From Microbacterium sp. AB (lineage in GTDB: Bacteria; Actinomycetota; Actinomycetes; Actinomycetales; Microbacteriaceae): a DNA stretch of 64,000 bases. The notes under the pieces were generated by a model that did no database searches, was not told the DNA's origin, and was given only the letters and a program-made list of their open reading frames with translations. Positions 1 through 9,201 of this stretch are shown here, one piece after another (position 1 is the first letter of the stretch; each line of letters starts with the position of its first letter). The stretch is from positions 2,294,001 to 2,358,000 of the forward strand of contig NZ_CP118157.1 in assembly GCF_032878875.1 (NCBI RefSeq), read 5' to 3'. The translations under genes were made by a program, and so were the position numbers.

Positions 1-22
1 CCGATCGGCGCCTCCGTGCCGC

Positions 23-2524
23 TCAGCCCCTCTGTGCGGCGCGCACACGCAGGTCGCGCGCGAGATGGTCGCGCTGCTCCACGACGAGCCGGCGCAGGGC
101 GCCCGGCGCGTCGGCGTTCGCCGCGAGCCATGCGTCCACCGGCTCGAGAGACTCCGCGGCGGGGAACAGCCCCGTCACGAGACGCCGCGCGATCTCGATG
201 CTGCGAGCCTCCCACGCCGCCCGGATACGCGCGAAGTACTCCGCGTCGAGACGCGAGACGAGATCGCGCCGGTCTCCGGCGCGGAAGCCGGCGATCGTCG
301 CGCTCAGGTGATCGTTCGTGAGCGAGGTGTCGTCCCACGCCGCGTCCCACGCCGCGGCGCGGACCTCCGGCTCCGGTCGCGAGGCGAGCACCTGGATGCG
401 CGCCGTGCGGCCCGACGCCGTCGCGTCGCGGGCGAGCTCGGCGTCGGCCATCGCCTCGTCGGCGTGACCGGTCGCCGCCAGCGCGGCGAGCCACGACCAG
501 CGCAGCTCGGGATCGAGCGCGAGTCCCCGCGGCGCCGCGACGGAGCCGTCGAGGATGGCCGCCAGGTCTGCCGCGTGTGCGTCGTCGACGGCGGAGGCCG
601 CGCCGAGCGTCCTGGCCCACGCGAGCTGCGCGTCGCCGCCGGGAGCGGAGCCGGTCATCCCCTGCCACGTCGTCTCCAGCCAGGCACGCCGCTCAGCAGC
701 ACGCGCCGAGTCGGCGACGTAGTGCGCCACCGCGAAGGCCGCGTTGGCGAGGACGCCCGTCAGCAGGGCGATGTTCGTCTCCGCCGGGGCGTGACGCCGC
801 ACGATCTCGAGGTAGCGCGCAGCCGGCAGCTCTCCGTCGCGGGCGGCGTTCCACAGCGCGGACCACACGAGTCCGCGCGTGAGCGCGTCGTCGAGCGTCG
901 AGAGCCCCGAGGCGGCCGCGTCCACCGAGCGGTCGTCGAGCCGCACCTTCGCGTAGGAGCGGTCTCCGTCGTTCGCGAGGACGAGATCGGCGTCGGGGAC
1001 GACGGGCAGCGCGACCTCGGTGCGCTCGTCCGCGATGTCGAGGTCGACGGCCGCCCTGCGCCGGAGACGGCCGTCCGCGAAGGCGTACAGACCGAGCGAC
1101 AGACGGTGCGGCCTCGGGTCGGTCTGCACGACGACGAGCCCGCCCGCGTCTCCCCGCTCGGCGGAGACCGTCGAGACGCCCGTCGTCTCGAGCCACGCAC
1201 GCGACCAGGCGCGGACGTCGCGGCCCGAGACGTCCGCGAGCTGCACGAGCAGGTCCTCGAGCGTCGTGCTGCCGAACGCATGCGCGGCGAAGTAGCGGCG
1301 GGCGCCCTCGAAGAACGCCTCCTCGCCGACGAACGCGACGAGCTGCTTGAGCACCGACGCGCCCTTGGCGTAGGTGATGCCGTCGAAGTTGAGCTTCGCC
1401 GCCTCGAGATCGGGGATGTCGGCGACGACCGGATGGGTCGTGGGCAGCTGGTCCTGCTGGTACGCCCAGGCCTTGCGGCGATTCGCGAACGTCACCCAGG
1501 CGTCGGTGAAGCGGGTCGCGGCGACCGCCGCGTGCGCGCCCATGTAGTCGGCGAACGACTCCTTGAGCCACAGGTCGTCCCACCACCGCATCGTCACGAG
1601 GTCGCCGAACCACATGTGCGCCATCTCGTGGAGGATCGTGTTCGCGCGGCCCTCGTGCTGCGCGGCGGTCGACGCCCCGCGGAAGACGTACGCCTCGGTG
1701 AAGGTCACGAGGCCGGGGTTCTCCATGGCGCCGAGGTTGTACTCGGGCACGAAGACCTGGTCGTACTTCCCCCAGGGGTAGTCGTAGCCGAAGGCGCCCG
1801 TGAAGAAGTCGAGCCCCTGCCGCGTGACCTCCAGGATCTCGTCGGCGTCGAGGTGCTCGGCGAGCGACGCCCGGCAGAGGACGCCGAGCGGGACGACCTG
1901 CCCGTCACGGCGCCACTCCCCCTCGACCCGGTGATACGGGCCCGCGGCGACGGCGGTGACGTAGCTCGAGATCGGCGGGGTGGGGGCGAACTCGATCTCC
2001 TGCACGCCGTCTCGCTCGCGCGAGGACACCGCCGTCTGGTTCGACAGCACCCGCCATCCGTCCGGCGCGGCGATCGAGAACGTGTGCCGCGCCTTCATGT
2101 CGGGCTGCTCGAAGCACGCCATGACGCGGCGCGCATCGGCCGGCTCGTACTGCGTGTAGAGGTAGGTCGCGCCGTCGACGGGGTCCACGAAGCGGTGCAG
2201 GCCCTCCCCGGAGCGGCTGTAGGCGGCGGTCGCCTCGACGACCACCTCGTTCGAGGAGGACAGACCGGCGATCCGGATGCGGGCGCCATCCCATTCGACG
2301 GGCCGTCCGACGCCGTTCACCGTCACACGGTGCACGGCCTCGCCGACGAAGTCGATCCAGGTGCTCGCGGCCGTCGCGTCGAACTCGAGCGTCGTCGTCG
2401 TGGGGAACCCCGTGCACTCGGCGTCGACCGCTCCGGTGACGTCGAGCTCGACGCGGACGGCGTGGACGGCGACGACCGCGGATCGCGCGACCGTCTCTTC
2501 GCGCGTGAGGTTGGCGGAGCTCAT
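23..2524 (-). CDS. pepN: Aminopeptidase N, M1 zinc metallopeptidase
   Basis: Cytosolic exopeptidase that removes N-terminal residues from peptides in protein turnover. The 833-residue product has the normal length of actinobacterial PepN. Visible signatures are the exopeptidase motif GAMEN near residue 265, the zinc site HEMAH followed by WFGDLV near residue 298, and the third zinc ligand in WLKESFADY some 20 residues later. The C-terminal half is the usual ERAP1-like helical domain. No signal peptide is seen. It is divergent from the thioesterase gene with 65 bases between them. The start at MSSANLTREE is the first reasonable one; a GGAGGG lies almost directly against it, closer than ideal, so the exact start is slightly uncertain. 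Family assignment is secure. Confidence 0.96.
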   Translation of the reverse strand: MSSANLTREETVARSAVVAVHAVRVELDVTGAVDAECTGFPTTTTLEFDATAASTWIDFVGEAVHRVTVNGVGRPVEWDGARIRIAGLSSSNEVVVEATAAYSRSGEGLHRFVDPVDGATYLYTQYEPADARRVMACFEQPDMKARHTFSIAAPDGWRVLSNQTAVSSRERDGVQEIEFAPTPPISSYVTAVAAGPYHRVEGEWRRDGQVVPLGVLCRASLAEHLDADEILEVTRQGLDFFTGAFGYDYPWGKYDQVFVPEYNLGAMENPGLVTFTEAYVFRGASTAAQHEGRANTILHEMAHMWFGDLVTMRWWDDLWLKESFADYMGAHAAVAATRFTDAWVTFANRRKAWAYQQDQLPTTHPVVADIPDLEAAKLNFDGITYAKGASVLKQLVAFVGEEAFFEGARRYFAAHAFGSTTLEDLLVQLADVSGRDVRAWSRAWLETTGVSTVSAERGDAGGLVVVQTDPRPHRLSLGLYAFADGRLRRRAAVDLDIADERTEVALPVVPDADLVLANDGDRSYAKVRLDDRSVDAAASGLSTLDDALTRGLVWSALWNAARDGELPAARYLEIVRRHAPAETNIALLTGVLANAAFAVAHYVADSARAAERRAWLETTWQGMTGSAPGGDAQLAWARTLGAASAVDDAHAADLAAILDGSVAAPRGLALDPELRWSWLAALAATGHADEAMADAELARDATASGRTARIQVLASRPEPEVRAAAWDAAWDDTSLTNDHLSATIAGFRAGDRRDLVSRLDAEYFARIRAAWEARSIEIARRLVTGLFPAAESLEPVDAWLAANADAPGALRRLVVEQRDHLARDLRVRAAQRG

Positions 2525-2589
2525 CCCTCCATCGTTCCACGCGTCGTCTCGTGCGACCGTCCGAGACGACGGGCGTACGCTGGAGGGCG

Positions 2590-3039
2590 ATGAGCACTCC
2601 CGCAGACGACGGCCGGATGAACTTCCACACCCGCAAGTGGGTGCGCCCCGAGGACCTCAACGCGAACGGGACGCTCTTCGGGGGCAGCCTCCTCAAATGG
2701 ATCGACGAGGAGGCGGCGATCTACGCCATCATCCAGCTCGGCAACTACCGGGTGGTGACGAAGTTCATCTCCGAGATCAACTTCGAGGCGTCGGCGCAGC
2801 AGGGCGACCTCGTCGAGATGGGCCTCATCGCGACGCACTTCGGCCGCACGTCCATGACGATGCGCGCCGTCGTGCGCAACATGATCACGCGCAAGACGAT
2901 CCTGACGATCGAGAAGATCGTCTTCGTCAACATGGACGAGGACGGCGTCCCCGCCCCGCACGGCCACTCGACGATCACCTACGAGCGCGACCGCATGCCG
3001 CGCGAGCATTCCGGGACGGGCACCATCCGCCTGCCCTGA
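2590..3039 (+). CDS. Acyl-CoA thioesterase, YciA-like hotdog protein
   Basis: Probably hydrolyses acyl-CoA to free acid and CoA in the cytoplasm. The 149-residue protein is a single hotdog domain; the segment NANGTLFGGSLLKWIDEEAA carries the conserved Asn, Gly-Gly and acidic residue of the YciA/BFIT class, and FEASAQQGDLVE is the usual following strand. An in-frame ATG exists 39 bases upstream, but the ATG at 2590 has GGAGGG five bases before it and the product then begins MSTPADDGRMNF, so it is preferred. The gene is convergent with the lipid kinase gene; the 59-base gap holds two copies of CGGCCCTGCATGC that may fold. Substrate preference cannot be read from sequence. Confidence 0.9.
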   Translation: MSTPADDGRMNFHTRKWVRPEDLNANGTLFGGSLLKWIDEEAAIYAIIQLGNYRVVTKFISEINFEASAQQGDLVEMGLIATHFGRTSMTMRAVVRNMITRKTILTIEKIVFVNMDEDGVPAPHGHSTITYERDRMPREHSGTGTIRLP

Positions 3040-3098
3040 GCGCTGCGCCGCCCGCGCGGCCCTGCATGCCCCGGGCCGCGGCCCTGCATGCTTCGGGC

Positions 3099-4040
3099 TC
3101 AGCGGATGCGGAGAGCGGCGGCCTGGATCTCGATCGAGAACGCGCGCACCTCGCCGAGGTCCTCGCCGTCGATCTCGAGCACGCGGGGCTCGGGCAGCGC
3201 CACCCGGACGCTCCTCGCCCGCGCGTGCGTCGTCGTCTCCGCGCTCTCGGCGCGCTCGGAACGGCTCAGGAGACGCCGGATGCCGTTGTCCCAGACGAAG
3301 GAGCGGAAGGTGTCGAGCCATCCGGCCACGCCCTCCGCGCTGAGCAGCAGCAGGTCGAGCTCGCCGTCGGAGGGGTCGGCGTCGGGCAGCAGCGTGAAGC
3401 CGCCCTGCAGCATGCCGCAGTTCCCGACGAGCAGGGTGTGCCCCGCGACGCTCTCCGCCTCGCCGCCGTCGACCGAGATCTCGAGCTCGACGACCTCGCT
3501 CGCGCTCACGGCGCGGCCGAGCGACTCGACGTAGGCGAGCCAGCCGACCCGGCCCTTCAGATCGTCGTCCGTCTCCACGATCATGTGCGCGTCGATGCCG
3601 AAGCCCGCCATGACCGCGAAGGCCCTGCGCTGGGCGGACCCGTCGATCTCGGCCTCGACCCAGCCGAGGTCGATCGTGCGCGCCTCGCCGGTGAGCACCC
3701 GCCGGAACGCGGACGACAGGTTGCCGAGGGGCACCTCGAGATTGCGTGCGAGCAGGTTGCCCGTGCCGAGCGGGATGATGGCCAGCTCCGCCTCGGCGTC
3801 CGGCTGTGCGAGCCGCTCGGCGACGGCGCGCACGGTGCCGTCACCTCCTGCGGCGACGACCACGTCCGCGCCGGACGCGAGCGCGTCGCCCGCGACCTCC
3901 TGCCCGGCGTCCTCGCGGGTCGTCTCCCACCAGCTCACCTCGGCGGACTCGCCGCCGTGCGCCGCCCTCAGCGCCTGCTCGAGATCCTCGCGCTTCACCT
4001 TCGACGGGTTCCACACGATCGCGATCCTGTCACCTGCCAT
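3099..4040 (-). CDS. Diacylglycerol kinase family lipid kinase (YegS/DagK-like)
   Basis: ATP-dependent lipid kinase of the diacylglycerol kinase catalytic family; it may phosphorylate diacylglycerol or a related lipid at the inner membrane face. Of 313 residues, the nucleotide-binding motif AAGGDGTVRAV is near residue 67 and PLGTGNLLARNL near residue 97, followed by the C-terminal substrate-binding beta domain (GFTLLPDADPSDGELDLLLL). Translation can be extended 40 codons upstream, but that extension is Arg/Ser-rich and unlike the family; the ATG at 4040 (MAGDRIAIVWNPSK) has GAGGGG upstream and is chosen. It follows the small Cys-rich gene on the same strand after a 43-base gap. Substrate is not determined by the sequence. 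Confidence 0.9.
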   Translation of the reverse strand: MAGDRIAIVWNPSKVKREDLEQALRAAHGGESAEVSWWETTREDAGQEVAGDALASGADVVVAAGGDGTVRAVAERLAQPDAEAELAIIPLGTGNLLARNLEVPLGNLSSAFRRVLTGEARTIDLGWVEAEIDGSAQRRAFAVMAGFGIDAHMIVETDDDLKGRVGWLAYVESLGRAVSASEVVELEISVDGGEAESVAGHTLLVGNCGMLQGGFTLLPDADPSDGELDLLLLSAEGVAGWLDTFRSFVWDNGIRRLLSRSERAESAETTTHARARSVRVALPEPRVLEIDGEDLGEVRAFSIEIQAAALRIR

Positions 4041-4083
4041 GTCATCCCCTCGTTCGGATGTGTGCGTCCGCTCCTCCCCGCGC

Positions 4084-4278
4084 TCAGCGGGCGGGGATGT
4101 CGAGCTTCGCCTTCTTCGCCTGCTTGCGGTTGCGGTCGTCGGCGAAGATCTTCTTCGCATCGGCCGGGTCGAGCCGTCCTTCGGCGAGCAGGCGGATCGG
4201 GCAGCGCGTGCAGCGCGGCTTCGACGCGCAGCAGGACTTCTTCGGCTTCACCCGCTTGCTCTTCTTCCCGGACGACAC
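4084..4278 (-). CDS. Small basic Cys-rich conserved actinobacterial protein
   Basis: A 64-residue basic protein, about one quarter Lys/Arg, with a compact cysteine cluster SCCASKPRCTRCPIRL at residues 15-30 that could bind a metal or Fe-S centre. A second conserved-looking piece is the acidic/basic stretch DPADAKKIFADDRNRK. I recall similar short proteins in many Actinobacteria with no assigned function. It is transcribed just ahead of the lipid kinase gene, so the two may share a transcript. It is not a shadow frame: the composition is structured and the start has a plausible upstream purine run. Function is unknown. Confidence 0.7.
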   Translation of the reverse strand: MSSGKKSKRVKPKKSCCASKPRCTRCPIRLLAEGRLDPADAKKIFADDRNRKQAKKAKLDIPAR

Positions 4279-4368
4279 CCTGTCATCGTATTCGGTCCAG
4301 GCCGTCGTGCTCGCCGCGGGCCGTCGGCGTCGGCCCGGCTCCCGCGTCGGGCGGGCGGGGGGCTCCGG

Positions 4369-5907
4369 TCAGAACGAGATCGGGAGCGACGGAGCGAGGC
4401 GCCGCAAGCGCGTGTGCGTCGGGAGCAGCGCCTCGTAGAGCTCGTCGAAGAGCGGCAGCAGCGCCGCGTACACCGCGGCATCGCCCGGATGCGGGCGGAC
4501 GGTGCGGTCGACGGGGAGGTGCTGGGCGGCCACGTCGATCGACTCGACGAGGCCGAGCGCCTCCATGCCGAGCAGGGCGGCGCCGTAGCTCGACCCCTCC
4601 TGGCCCTCGAGGAGGCCGATCGGCGAGCCGAAGGCGTCGGCGAGGGTCTGCTGCCAGAGCGGATGCCGCATGACGCCGCCCGTCGCGCGGATCTCGTCGA
4701 TCTCGAGATCGGCCGCCCGCATCGACTGCAGCACGAGGGCGAGCTGGAGCGCGACGCCCTCCACGGCCGCGCGCACGAGGTGCTCCGTCCGGTGCGCCCG
4801 GGTCAGGCCGATGTACGATCCGCGCGCGATGCTGCTCCAGTGCGGCGCGCGCTCGCTGAGGAGGTAGGGCAGCATGAGGAGGCCGCCCGATCCCGCCGGC
4901 ACGGTCGACGCGGCGTCGAGCAGCTCCGCCGCGGAGATGTCGTGACCGCCCGCGATCTCCGATCGCACCCAGTCGAGGGTCACCCCGCCGTTGTTGATCG
5001 CACCGCCGATGACCCAGCGGCTCTCCGTGAGGGCGTAGCAGAACACGCCGCCGCGGGGGTCGACCGCCGGCCGGTCGACGGCCACGCGCAGGGCGCCGCT
5101 CGTGCCGATCGAGCACGCGGCCACCCCGGGACGGACGGCGCCCACGCCGAGGTTCGCGAGCGGGCCGTCGCCCGCGCCCACGACGACGGGCGTCGACAGC
5201 GGCAGGCCGGTGGCCGCCGCGCCCTCCTCCGTCAGCGAGTCGAGGACGGTCGTCGTCGGCACGAGCTCGGGCAGCTGCTCGGCGCGGATCCCCGCGAGGG
5301 AGAGCGCCTCGTCGTCCCAGGCGAGCCGGTGGATGTCCATGAGCCCCGAGCAGGAGGCGAGCGAGTGGTCGACGACGAGGGCTCCGCACATCCGCAGGAG
5401 CACCCAGTCCTTGACCCCCGCCCAGATCGCCGCGTCCTGGCGGATGCGCGGCTCCTGCTCCCGGAACCAGATGAGCTTCGTGAGCGGCGACATGGGGTGG
5501 ATGGGAGTGCCCGTGCGCCGGTGGAGCGCGAGGCCGCCCGACGACGCGCGCACCCGCTCGGCCTGGGCCGCGGCGCGGGTGTCCGCCCACGTCACGACGG
5601 AGGTGATGGGCCGCAGCTGCGCGTCGAGGGCGAGGAGCGAGTGCATCGCCGAGGAGAACGACAGGCCCGCCACCCTGTCGGCGCCGATCTCGGCGACGAC
5701 CTCGCGCACGCACTGGTAGACGGCTCCGAGGATGAGGTCGGGGTCCTGCACCGCGTGTCCGGGGTGGGGCTCCTCGAGCGGATAGCCCTGCGAGGCCGAT
5801 GCGATCTGCGTGCCGTCCACCGTGTAGGCGACGGCCTTCGTCGCCGTCGTCCCCATGTCGACGCCGATCACGGCGTCCCGTCGCGCCTCACGCGCTCGTG
5901 TCGTCAT
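4369..5907 (-). CDS. gntK: Gluconokinase, FGGY family
   Basis: ATP-dependent sugar kinase expected to make 6-phosphogluconate from gluconate. The 512-residue protein starts with the ASKHA phosphate-binding loop VIGVDMGTTATKAVAY (residues 13-28), has VVVGAGDGPLANLG near residue 245 and the C-terminal adenosine site ATGGVMRHPLWQQTLADAF. The length fits FGGY gluconokinases rather than short P-loop GntK. Its role is supported strongly by the neighbour: the GntP-type gluconate permease gene lies immediately upstream on the same strand with an 88-base gap, and a FadR-type repressor is divergent from both. Other FGGY substrates (xylulose, glycerol) are less likely in this context. The start has MTTRAREARRDAVIGVDMG before the first strand. 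Confidence 0.92.
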   Translation of the reverse strand: MTTRAREARRDAVIGVDMGTTATKAVAYTVDGTQIASASQGYPLEEPHPGHAVQDPDLILGAVYQCVREVVAEIGADRVAGLSFSSAMHSLLALDAQLRPITSVVTWADTRAAAQAERVRASSGGLALHRRTGTPIHPMSPLTKLIWFREQEPRIRQDAAIWAGVKDWVLLRMCGALVVDHSLASCSGLMDIHRLAWDDEALSLAGIRAEQLPELVPTTTVLDSLTEEGAAATGLPLSTPVVVGAGDGPLANLGVGAVRPGVAACSIGTSGALRVAVDRPAVDPRGGVFCYALTESRWVIGGAINNGGVTLDWVRSEIAGGHDISAAELLDAASTVPAGSGGLLMLPYLLSERAPHWSSIARGSYIGLTRAHRTEHLVRAAVEGVALQLALVLQSMRAADLEIDEIRATGGVMRHPLWQQTLADAFGSPIGLLEGQEGSSYGAALLGMEALGLVESIDVAAQHLPVDRTVRPHPGDAAVYAALLPLFDELYEALLPTHTRLRRLAPSLPISF

Positions 5908-5995
5908 GTCTCCTCCCGCGGGCCGATCGGACCCGGGCCCGCGACGAGGGCGGGACGCCCCGTGACGTCGAAGATGTCGTCCATGCCGGCGCCTC

Positions 5996-7378
5996 TCAGA
6001 AGATCGCGTAGACGACGAGCACGAGCGCGAAGCCGACGACCGACTCGATCGCCTGCTGGACCGTCCAGGTCTTGAGCGTCGTCTTGACGTCCATGCCCAT
6101 GAGACGGCCGACGAGCCAGAACCCCGAGTCGTTGACGTGGCTCGCGAAGACCGATCCGGCCGCCGCGGCGAGGGTGATGGCCGCGGTGTCCACGACGCCG
6201 AAGCCGCCCGTCGTGACCGCGGGGGCGAGCAGCCCGGCCGTCGTGACGAGGGCGACCGTCGCCGATCCCTGGGCGACGCGGAGCACCACGGCGATGACGT
6301 ATGCGGCGAAGATCAGCGGCAGGCCGAGATCGGCGAGGGTGCTCGAGAGCGCGTCGCCGATGCCCGAGGCGCGCAGGACCCCGCCGAACATGCCGCCGGC
6401 ACCCGTGATGAGGATGACCGACGAGACGGGGCCGAAGGTGCCCTCCACGAGCTTCTCCAGCGCGGATCCGTTCGCTCCGCGGAACCTCCCGAGGACGAGG
6501 AGGGCGACGAGCACCGTGATGAGGAGCGCGATGGGCGATGTCCCGATGAGCATGAGAGCCTGCACCCACGTCTCCGTCGCGTCGACGACGCCGACCGAGG
6601 CGAGCGCGTCGAGCCCCGTGTTCAGGAAGATGAGCAGGATGGGGAGCACGAGGACCGCGATCACCGTGCCCGCCGACGGCGGGTTCTCCGGCTGGTCGTC
6701 GTCGGTCGCCCCGAAGAGGTCGGGCACGATCATCGGGTAGCGCCCGTTGACGAACCGCCCCCACAGGTAGCCGGAGAGGTACCAGGTCGGGAACGCGATG
6801 ACGAGGCCGATGAGCATGACGACGCCGAGATTCGCTCCGAAGAACTCCGTCGCCGCGACGGGGCCCGGGTGCGGCGGCAGGAACACGTGCATGACCGAGA
6901 ACGCCGCGGCGCCGCTGAACCCGTAGAGCAGAAGGTTCTTCCCCCCGATGCGTCGCGCGACGGCGAAGATGATCGGCAGGACGACGATGAGCCCGGCGTC
7001 GAAGAAGATCGGGAACCCGAGGATGAGAGAGGTGATGCCGAGGGCGAACGCCGCCCGCTTCTCGCCGAAGACCTCGACCATCCGCGCGGCGACCACCTTG
7101 GCGCCTCCGCTCGACTCGATGAGGCGGCCGAGGATCGCCCCGAGCCCGATGAGGAGGGCGACCGATCCGAGCGTCGAGCCGAAGTACTCCACCAGCACCT
7201 CGTCGACGATGGAGCCGGCGGGGATGCCCGTGGCGACCGCGGTCAGCAGGGACACGACGACCAGCACGAGGAACGGATGCAGCCGGATCCTGATGACGAG
7301 GAACAGGATCAGCGCGACCGCCGCGGCGGCGATCGCGAGCAGAGGTCCGGTCCCCAGGGTCTGGGTCCACTCTTCCAT
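5996..7378 (-). CDS. gntP: Gluconate:H+ symporter, GntP family
   Basis: Inner-membrane proton-coupled gluconate importer. The 460-residue protein is hydrophobic throughout with about 12-14 membrane segments. Family features include LIGLGAILGRLIESSGGA in the N-terminal third and the phosphate-like loop VFLPPHPGPVAATEFFGANLG in the middle, both typical of GntP/GntT. It is the first gene of a gntP-gntK operon read leftwards, and it is divergent from the gntR-like regulator with an inverted repeat in the shared promoter region, so gluconate-responsive repression is the simple model. Confidence 0.93.
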   Translation of the reverse strand: MEEWTQTLGTGPLLAIAAAAVALILFLVIRIRLHPFLVLVVVSLLTAVATGIPAGSIVDEVLVEYFGSTLGSVALLIGLGAILGRLIESSGGAKVVAARMVEVFGEKRAAFALGITSLILGFPIFFDAGLIVVLPIIFAVARRIGGKNLLLYGFSGAAAFSVMHVFLPPHPGPVAATEFFGANLGVVMLIGLVIAFPTWYLSGYLWGRFVNGRYPMIVPDLFGATDDDQPENPPSAGTVIAVLVLPILLIFLNTGLDALASVGVVDATETWVQALMLIGTSPIALLITVLVALLVLGRFRGANGSALEKLVEGTFGPVSSVILITGAGGMFGGVLRASGIGDALSSTLADLGLPLIFAAYVIAVVLRVAQGSATVALVTTAGLLAPAVTTGGFGVVDTAAITLAAAAGSVFASHVNDSGFWLVGRLMGMDVKTTLKTWTVQQAIESVVGFALVLVVYAIF

Positions 7379-7435
7379 GGGTTTCTCCGTTGAAATCGAG
7401 GGGCGCGCGATGCTGCGCGGAGGTCGGGATCAAAA

Positions 7436-7468
7436 AGTAGTACTTAACGCGACGGTAAGATACTACCT
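7436..7468. promoter_or_regulatory. Imperfect inverted repeat, putative GntR operator in the gntP-gntR divergent promoter
   Basis: The arms AGTAGTACTTA (7436-7446) and TAAGATACTACC (7456-7467) are inverted copies apart from one inserted A, separated by nine bases. The stretch is conspicuously AT-rich for this chromosome and lies between the divergent gntP and regulator starts, 22 bases from the regulator ATG. TAAGAT at 7456-7461 may double as a -10 element for the regulator. A FadR-type dimer binding here could control both genes; this is inference from position and symmetry. Confidence 0.6.
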
Positions 7469-7490
7469 ATTCCGGGAGCAAGGGAGCGAC

Positions 7491-8210
7491 ATGGCCATCG
7501 GAGTGCACGGAGGAGTGCACCACGACGTGCTCGACGACATCGGTCGCCGCATCGCGTCGGGAGACCCGCGCCCGGGCGCCGTCTTCACGCTCGCACGGCT
7601 CGAGAGCGAGTACGGCGCCTCGCGGACCGTGGTGCGCGAGGCGGTGCGCGTGCTGGAGAGCATCCGGATGGTCGCATCGCGGAGACGGGTCGGCATCACC
7701 GTGCTGCCCCGAGAGCACTGGGACGCGTTCGACCCGCAGCTCATCCAGTGGAATCTCGCGGGACCCTTCCGTCAGCAGCAGCTCGAGTCCCTCATGGAGC
7801 TGCGCGTCTCCGTCGAGCCGATGGCGGCCCGGCTCGCGGCGACCCGCGCGACGCCCGGGCAGCGGGCGGAGCTGCTGCGACTCGCCGAGACGCTCGGAGA
7901 TCTCGGCGGCCGCGGCCTCGGCGACACGGCACCGTATCTCGACGCCGACCTCGCCTTCCACGGGACGCTCCTCGCCGCGTCCGGCAACCCGCTGCTGACG
8001 GCGCTCGAGACGCCCGTGCACGAGGTCCTGAGCGGTCGCACGAACCTCGGGATGACGCCGGGGACCCCCGTCCCCGGGACGCTGGAGGACCATCTCCTGA
8101 CGGCGCAGGCGATCGCCGCCGGCGACGCCGAGGCGGCCGAGCGCCACTCGCGCTCGCACATGCGGACGGTGTGGAACGAGATCGCCGGAGGCCCCGCGGC
8201 CGACCGCTGA
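7491..8210 (+). CDS. FadR/GntR family transcriptional regulator of gluconate use
   Basis: DNA-binding repressor, probably responding to gluconate or 6-phosphogluconate. The 239-residue product has an N-terminal winged helix (DDIGRRIASGDPRPGAVFTLARLE, recognition part SRTVVREAVRVLESIRMV) and a C-terminal all-helical FCD ligand-binding domain (LMELRVSVEPMAARLAA, DADLAFHGTLLAASGNPLL, ending with DHLLTAQAIAAGDAEAAE). The ATG at 7491 is preceded by AGGGAG and starts MAIGVHGG; a long upstream in-frame extension runs antisense through the permease gene and is rejected. Divergent placement next to gntP-gntK indicates its target. Confidence 0.9.
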   Translation: MAIGVHGGVHHDVLDDIGRRIASGDPRPGAVFTLARLESEYGASRTVVREAVRVLESIRMVASRRRVGITVLPREHWDAFDPQLIQWNLAGPFRQQQLESLMELRVSVEPMAARLAATRATPGQRAELLRLAETLGDLGGRGLGDTAPYLDADLAFHGTLLAASGNPLLTALETPVHEVLSGRTNLGMTPGTPVPGTLEDHLLTAQAIAAGDAEAAERHSRSHMRTVWNEIAGGPAADR

Positions 8211-8236
8211 CCGGTCGCCGCGGCCGCCTCGCCGGG

Positions 8237-8575
8237 TCACGGCTCGTTGATGAGCACGATCGTCAGCTCGATCGTCACGTCTCCGGCGCCGAGCGCCGCC
8301 AGCGCGCCCGACGCGTTCTCCGCGGCCAGCCGGCACGTCGCCGCGGCCGGAGCGGCGACGTCCACGCCGATCGACGCGATCGCGCGCAGCTCGCCGTCGG
8401 CGTCCTTCAGGTCGACGAACGGCCGCTCGGCGTCGCGCCATCCGAGCAGCTCGGCGCCGGCGTCGACCACGCGTGCGATGAGCGGCCCGGTGCGGAACAG
8501 CCCCGTGACGCCGGGCGTCGACTCGAGGGCACCCTGCACGGCCCGCGCGATCTCCGTCCGGCGCTGCACGCTCAT
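8237..8575 (-). CDS. Asp23/Gls24-like small protein
   Basis: A 112-residue protein whose second half (IASIGVDVAAPAAATCRLAAENASGALAALG) resembles the alternating-strand Asp23/Gls24 envelope-stress fold, in shortened form. Its ATG overlaps the stop of the preceding gene (ATGA at 8572-8575), which itself overlaps the sigma factor stop, so all three are one translationally coupled unit. The family is associated with cell envelope and alkaline stress; the molecular role is unclear. The assignment rests on resemblance and context, not on a strong motif. Confidence 0.65.
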   Translation of the reverse strand: MSVQRRTEIARAVQGALESTPGVTGLFRTGPLIARVVDAGAELLGWRDAERPFVDLKDADGELRAIASIGVDVAAPAAATCRLAAENASGALAALGAGDVTIELTIVLINEP

Positions 8576-9201
8576 CGTCCCTCCCCCGCCGGGTCCGCAC
8601 CGGGCCCGGCGACGTCCTTCACCGTGATGTCGATCCCCACGACGCGCAGCTCCGTGTGCGTCGCGAGGCGCCGGTCGATCTCACCCCTGAGCCTCTCCGC
8701 CGCCTCGGCGATCGGTGTGCCGTACGGCGTGCTCACGTCGACCGTGACGCGCAGAGGCGCGGACGGCGTGAGGACGTCGCCCTCGAGGCGACATCGCCCG
8801 ATGAGCAGTCCCGGCACGGCCGTCTCGGCGGCCCGCACGAGCCCCCTCACCGCGCCCTCGGTCAGGCCGAGGTCGAGGGCGTCGTCCTCGGACGCGAGCG
8901 GGATCCGCCTCCCTGCGCGCGCGTCGAGCGCGATGGAGCCGAGCACACGCTGCACCCAGCGCTCGTCGACCGCGGGCTCGGCCGCGGTGTCGGCCGCGAA
9001 CAGCGCGGGCGTGATGTCGCGCAGGCGCTCCATCGCCTGCAACGCCAGCTGGCACCCGGGCGACTGCTCGATGGACGGGTCCTCCGGCCGCCGACCGGCG
9101 TCCAGGTAGTCGCTCAGCTCCTCGAGGGTGTGCCCGTCGAGGTCCTCCGGCTCGAGTCCCCACGCTTCCGCGTCGAGGTCCGGTCGGTCGTCCTGGGTCA
9201 T
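8572..9201 (-). CDS. Asp23/Gls24 family protein with acidic N-terminal extension
   Basis: The 209-residue product has an acidic N-terminal part (MTQDDRPDLDAEAWGLEPED) containing a helical segment, then a C-terminal Asp23/Gls24-like half (GLLIGRCRLEGDVLTPSAPLR; later ATHTELRVVGIDITVKDV). The start at 9201 overlaps the sigma-factor stop as ATGA. The acidic head preceding a helix resembles an anti-sigma zinc-finger region in position, since it follows directly after an ECF sigma gene, but no HxxxCxxC motif is present; regulation of the sigma factor is therefore only a suggestion. Confidence 0.65.
   Translation of the reverse strand: MTQDDRPDLDAEAWGLEPEDLDGHTLEELSDYLDAGRRPEDPSIEQSPGCQLALQAMERLRDITPALFAADTAAEPAVDERWVQRVLGSIALDARAGRRIPLASEDDALDLGLTEGAVRGLVRAAETAVPGLLIGRCRLEGDVLTPSAPLRVTVDVSTPYGTPIAEAAERLRGEIDRRLATHTELRVVGIDITVKDVAGPGADPAGEGR

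Noticed and set aside
65..2593. 842-codon open frame on the plus strand antisense to pepN
   Set aside because: A shadow of high-GC codon usage: Arg/Gly/Asp-rich composition without domains, fully covered by the well-supported aminopeptidase gene.
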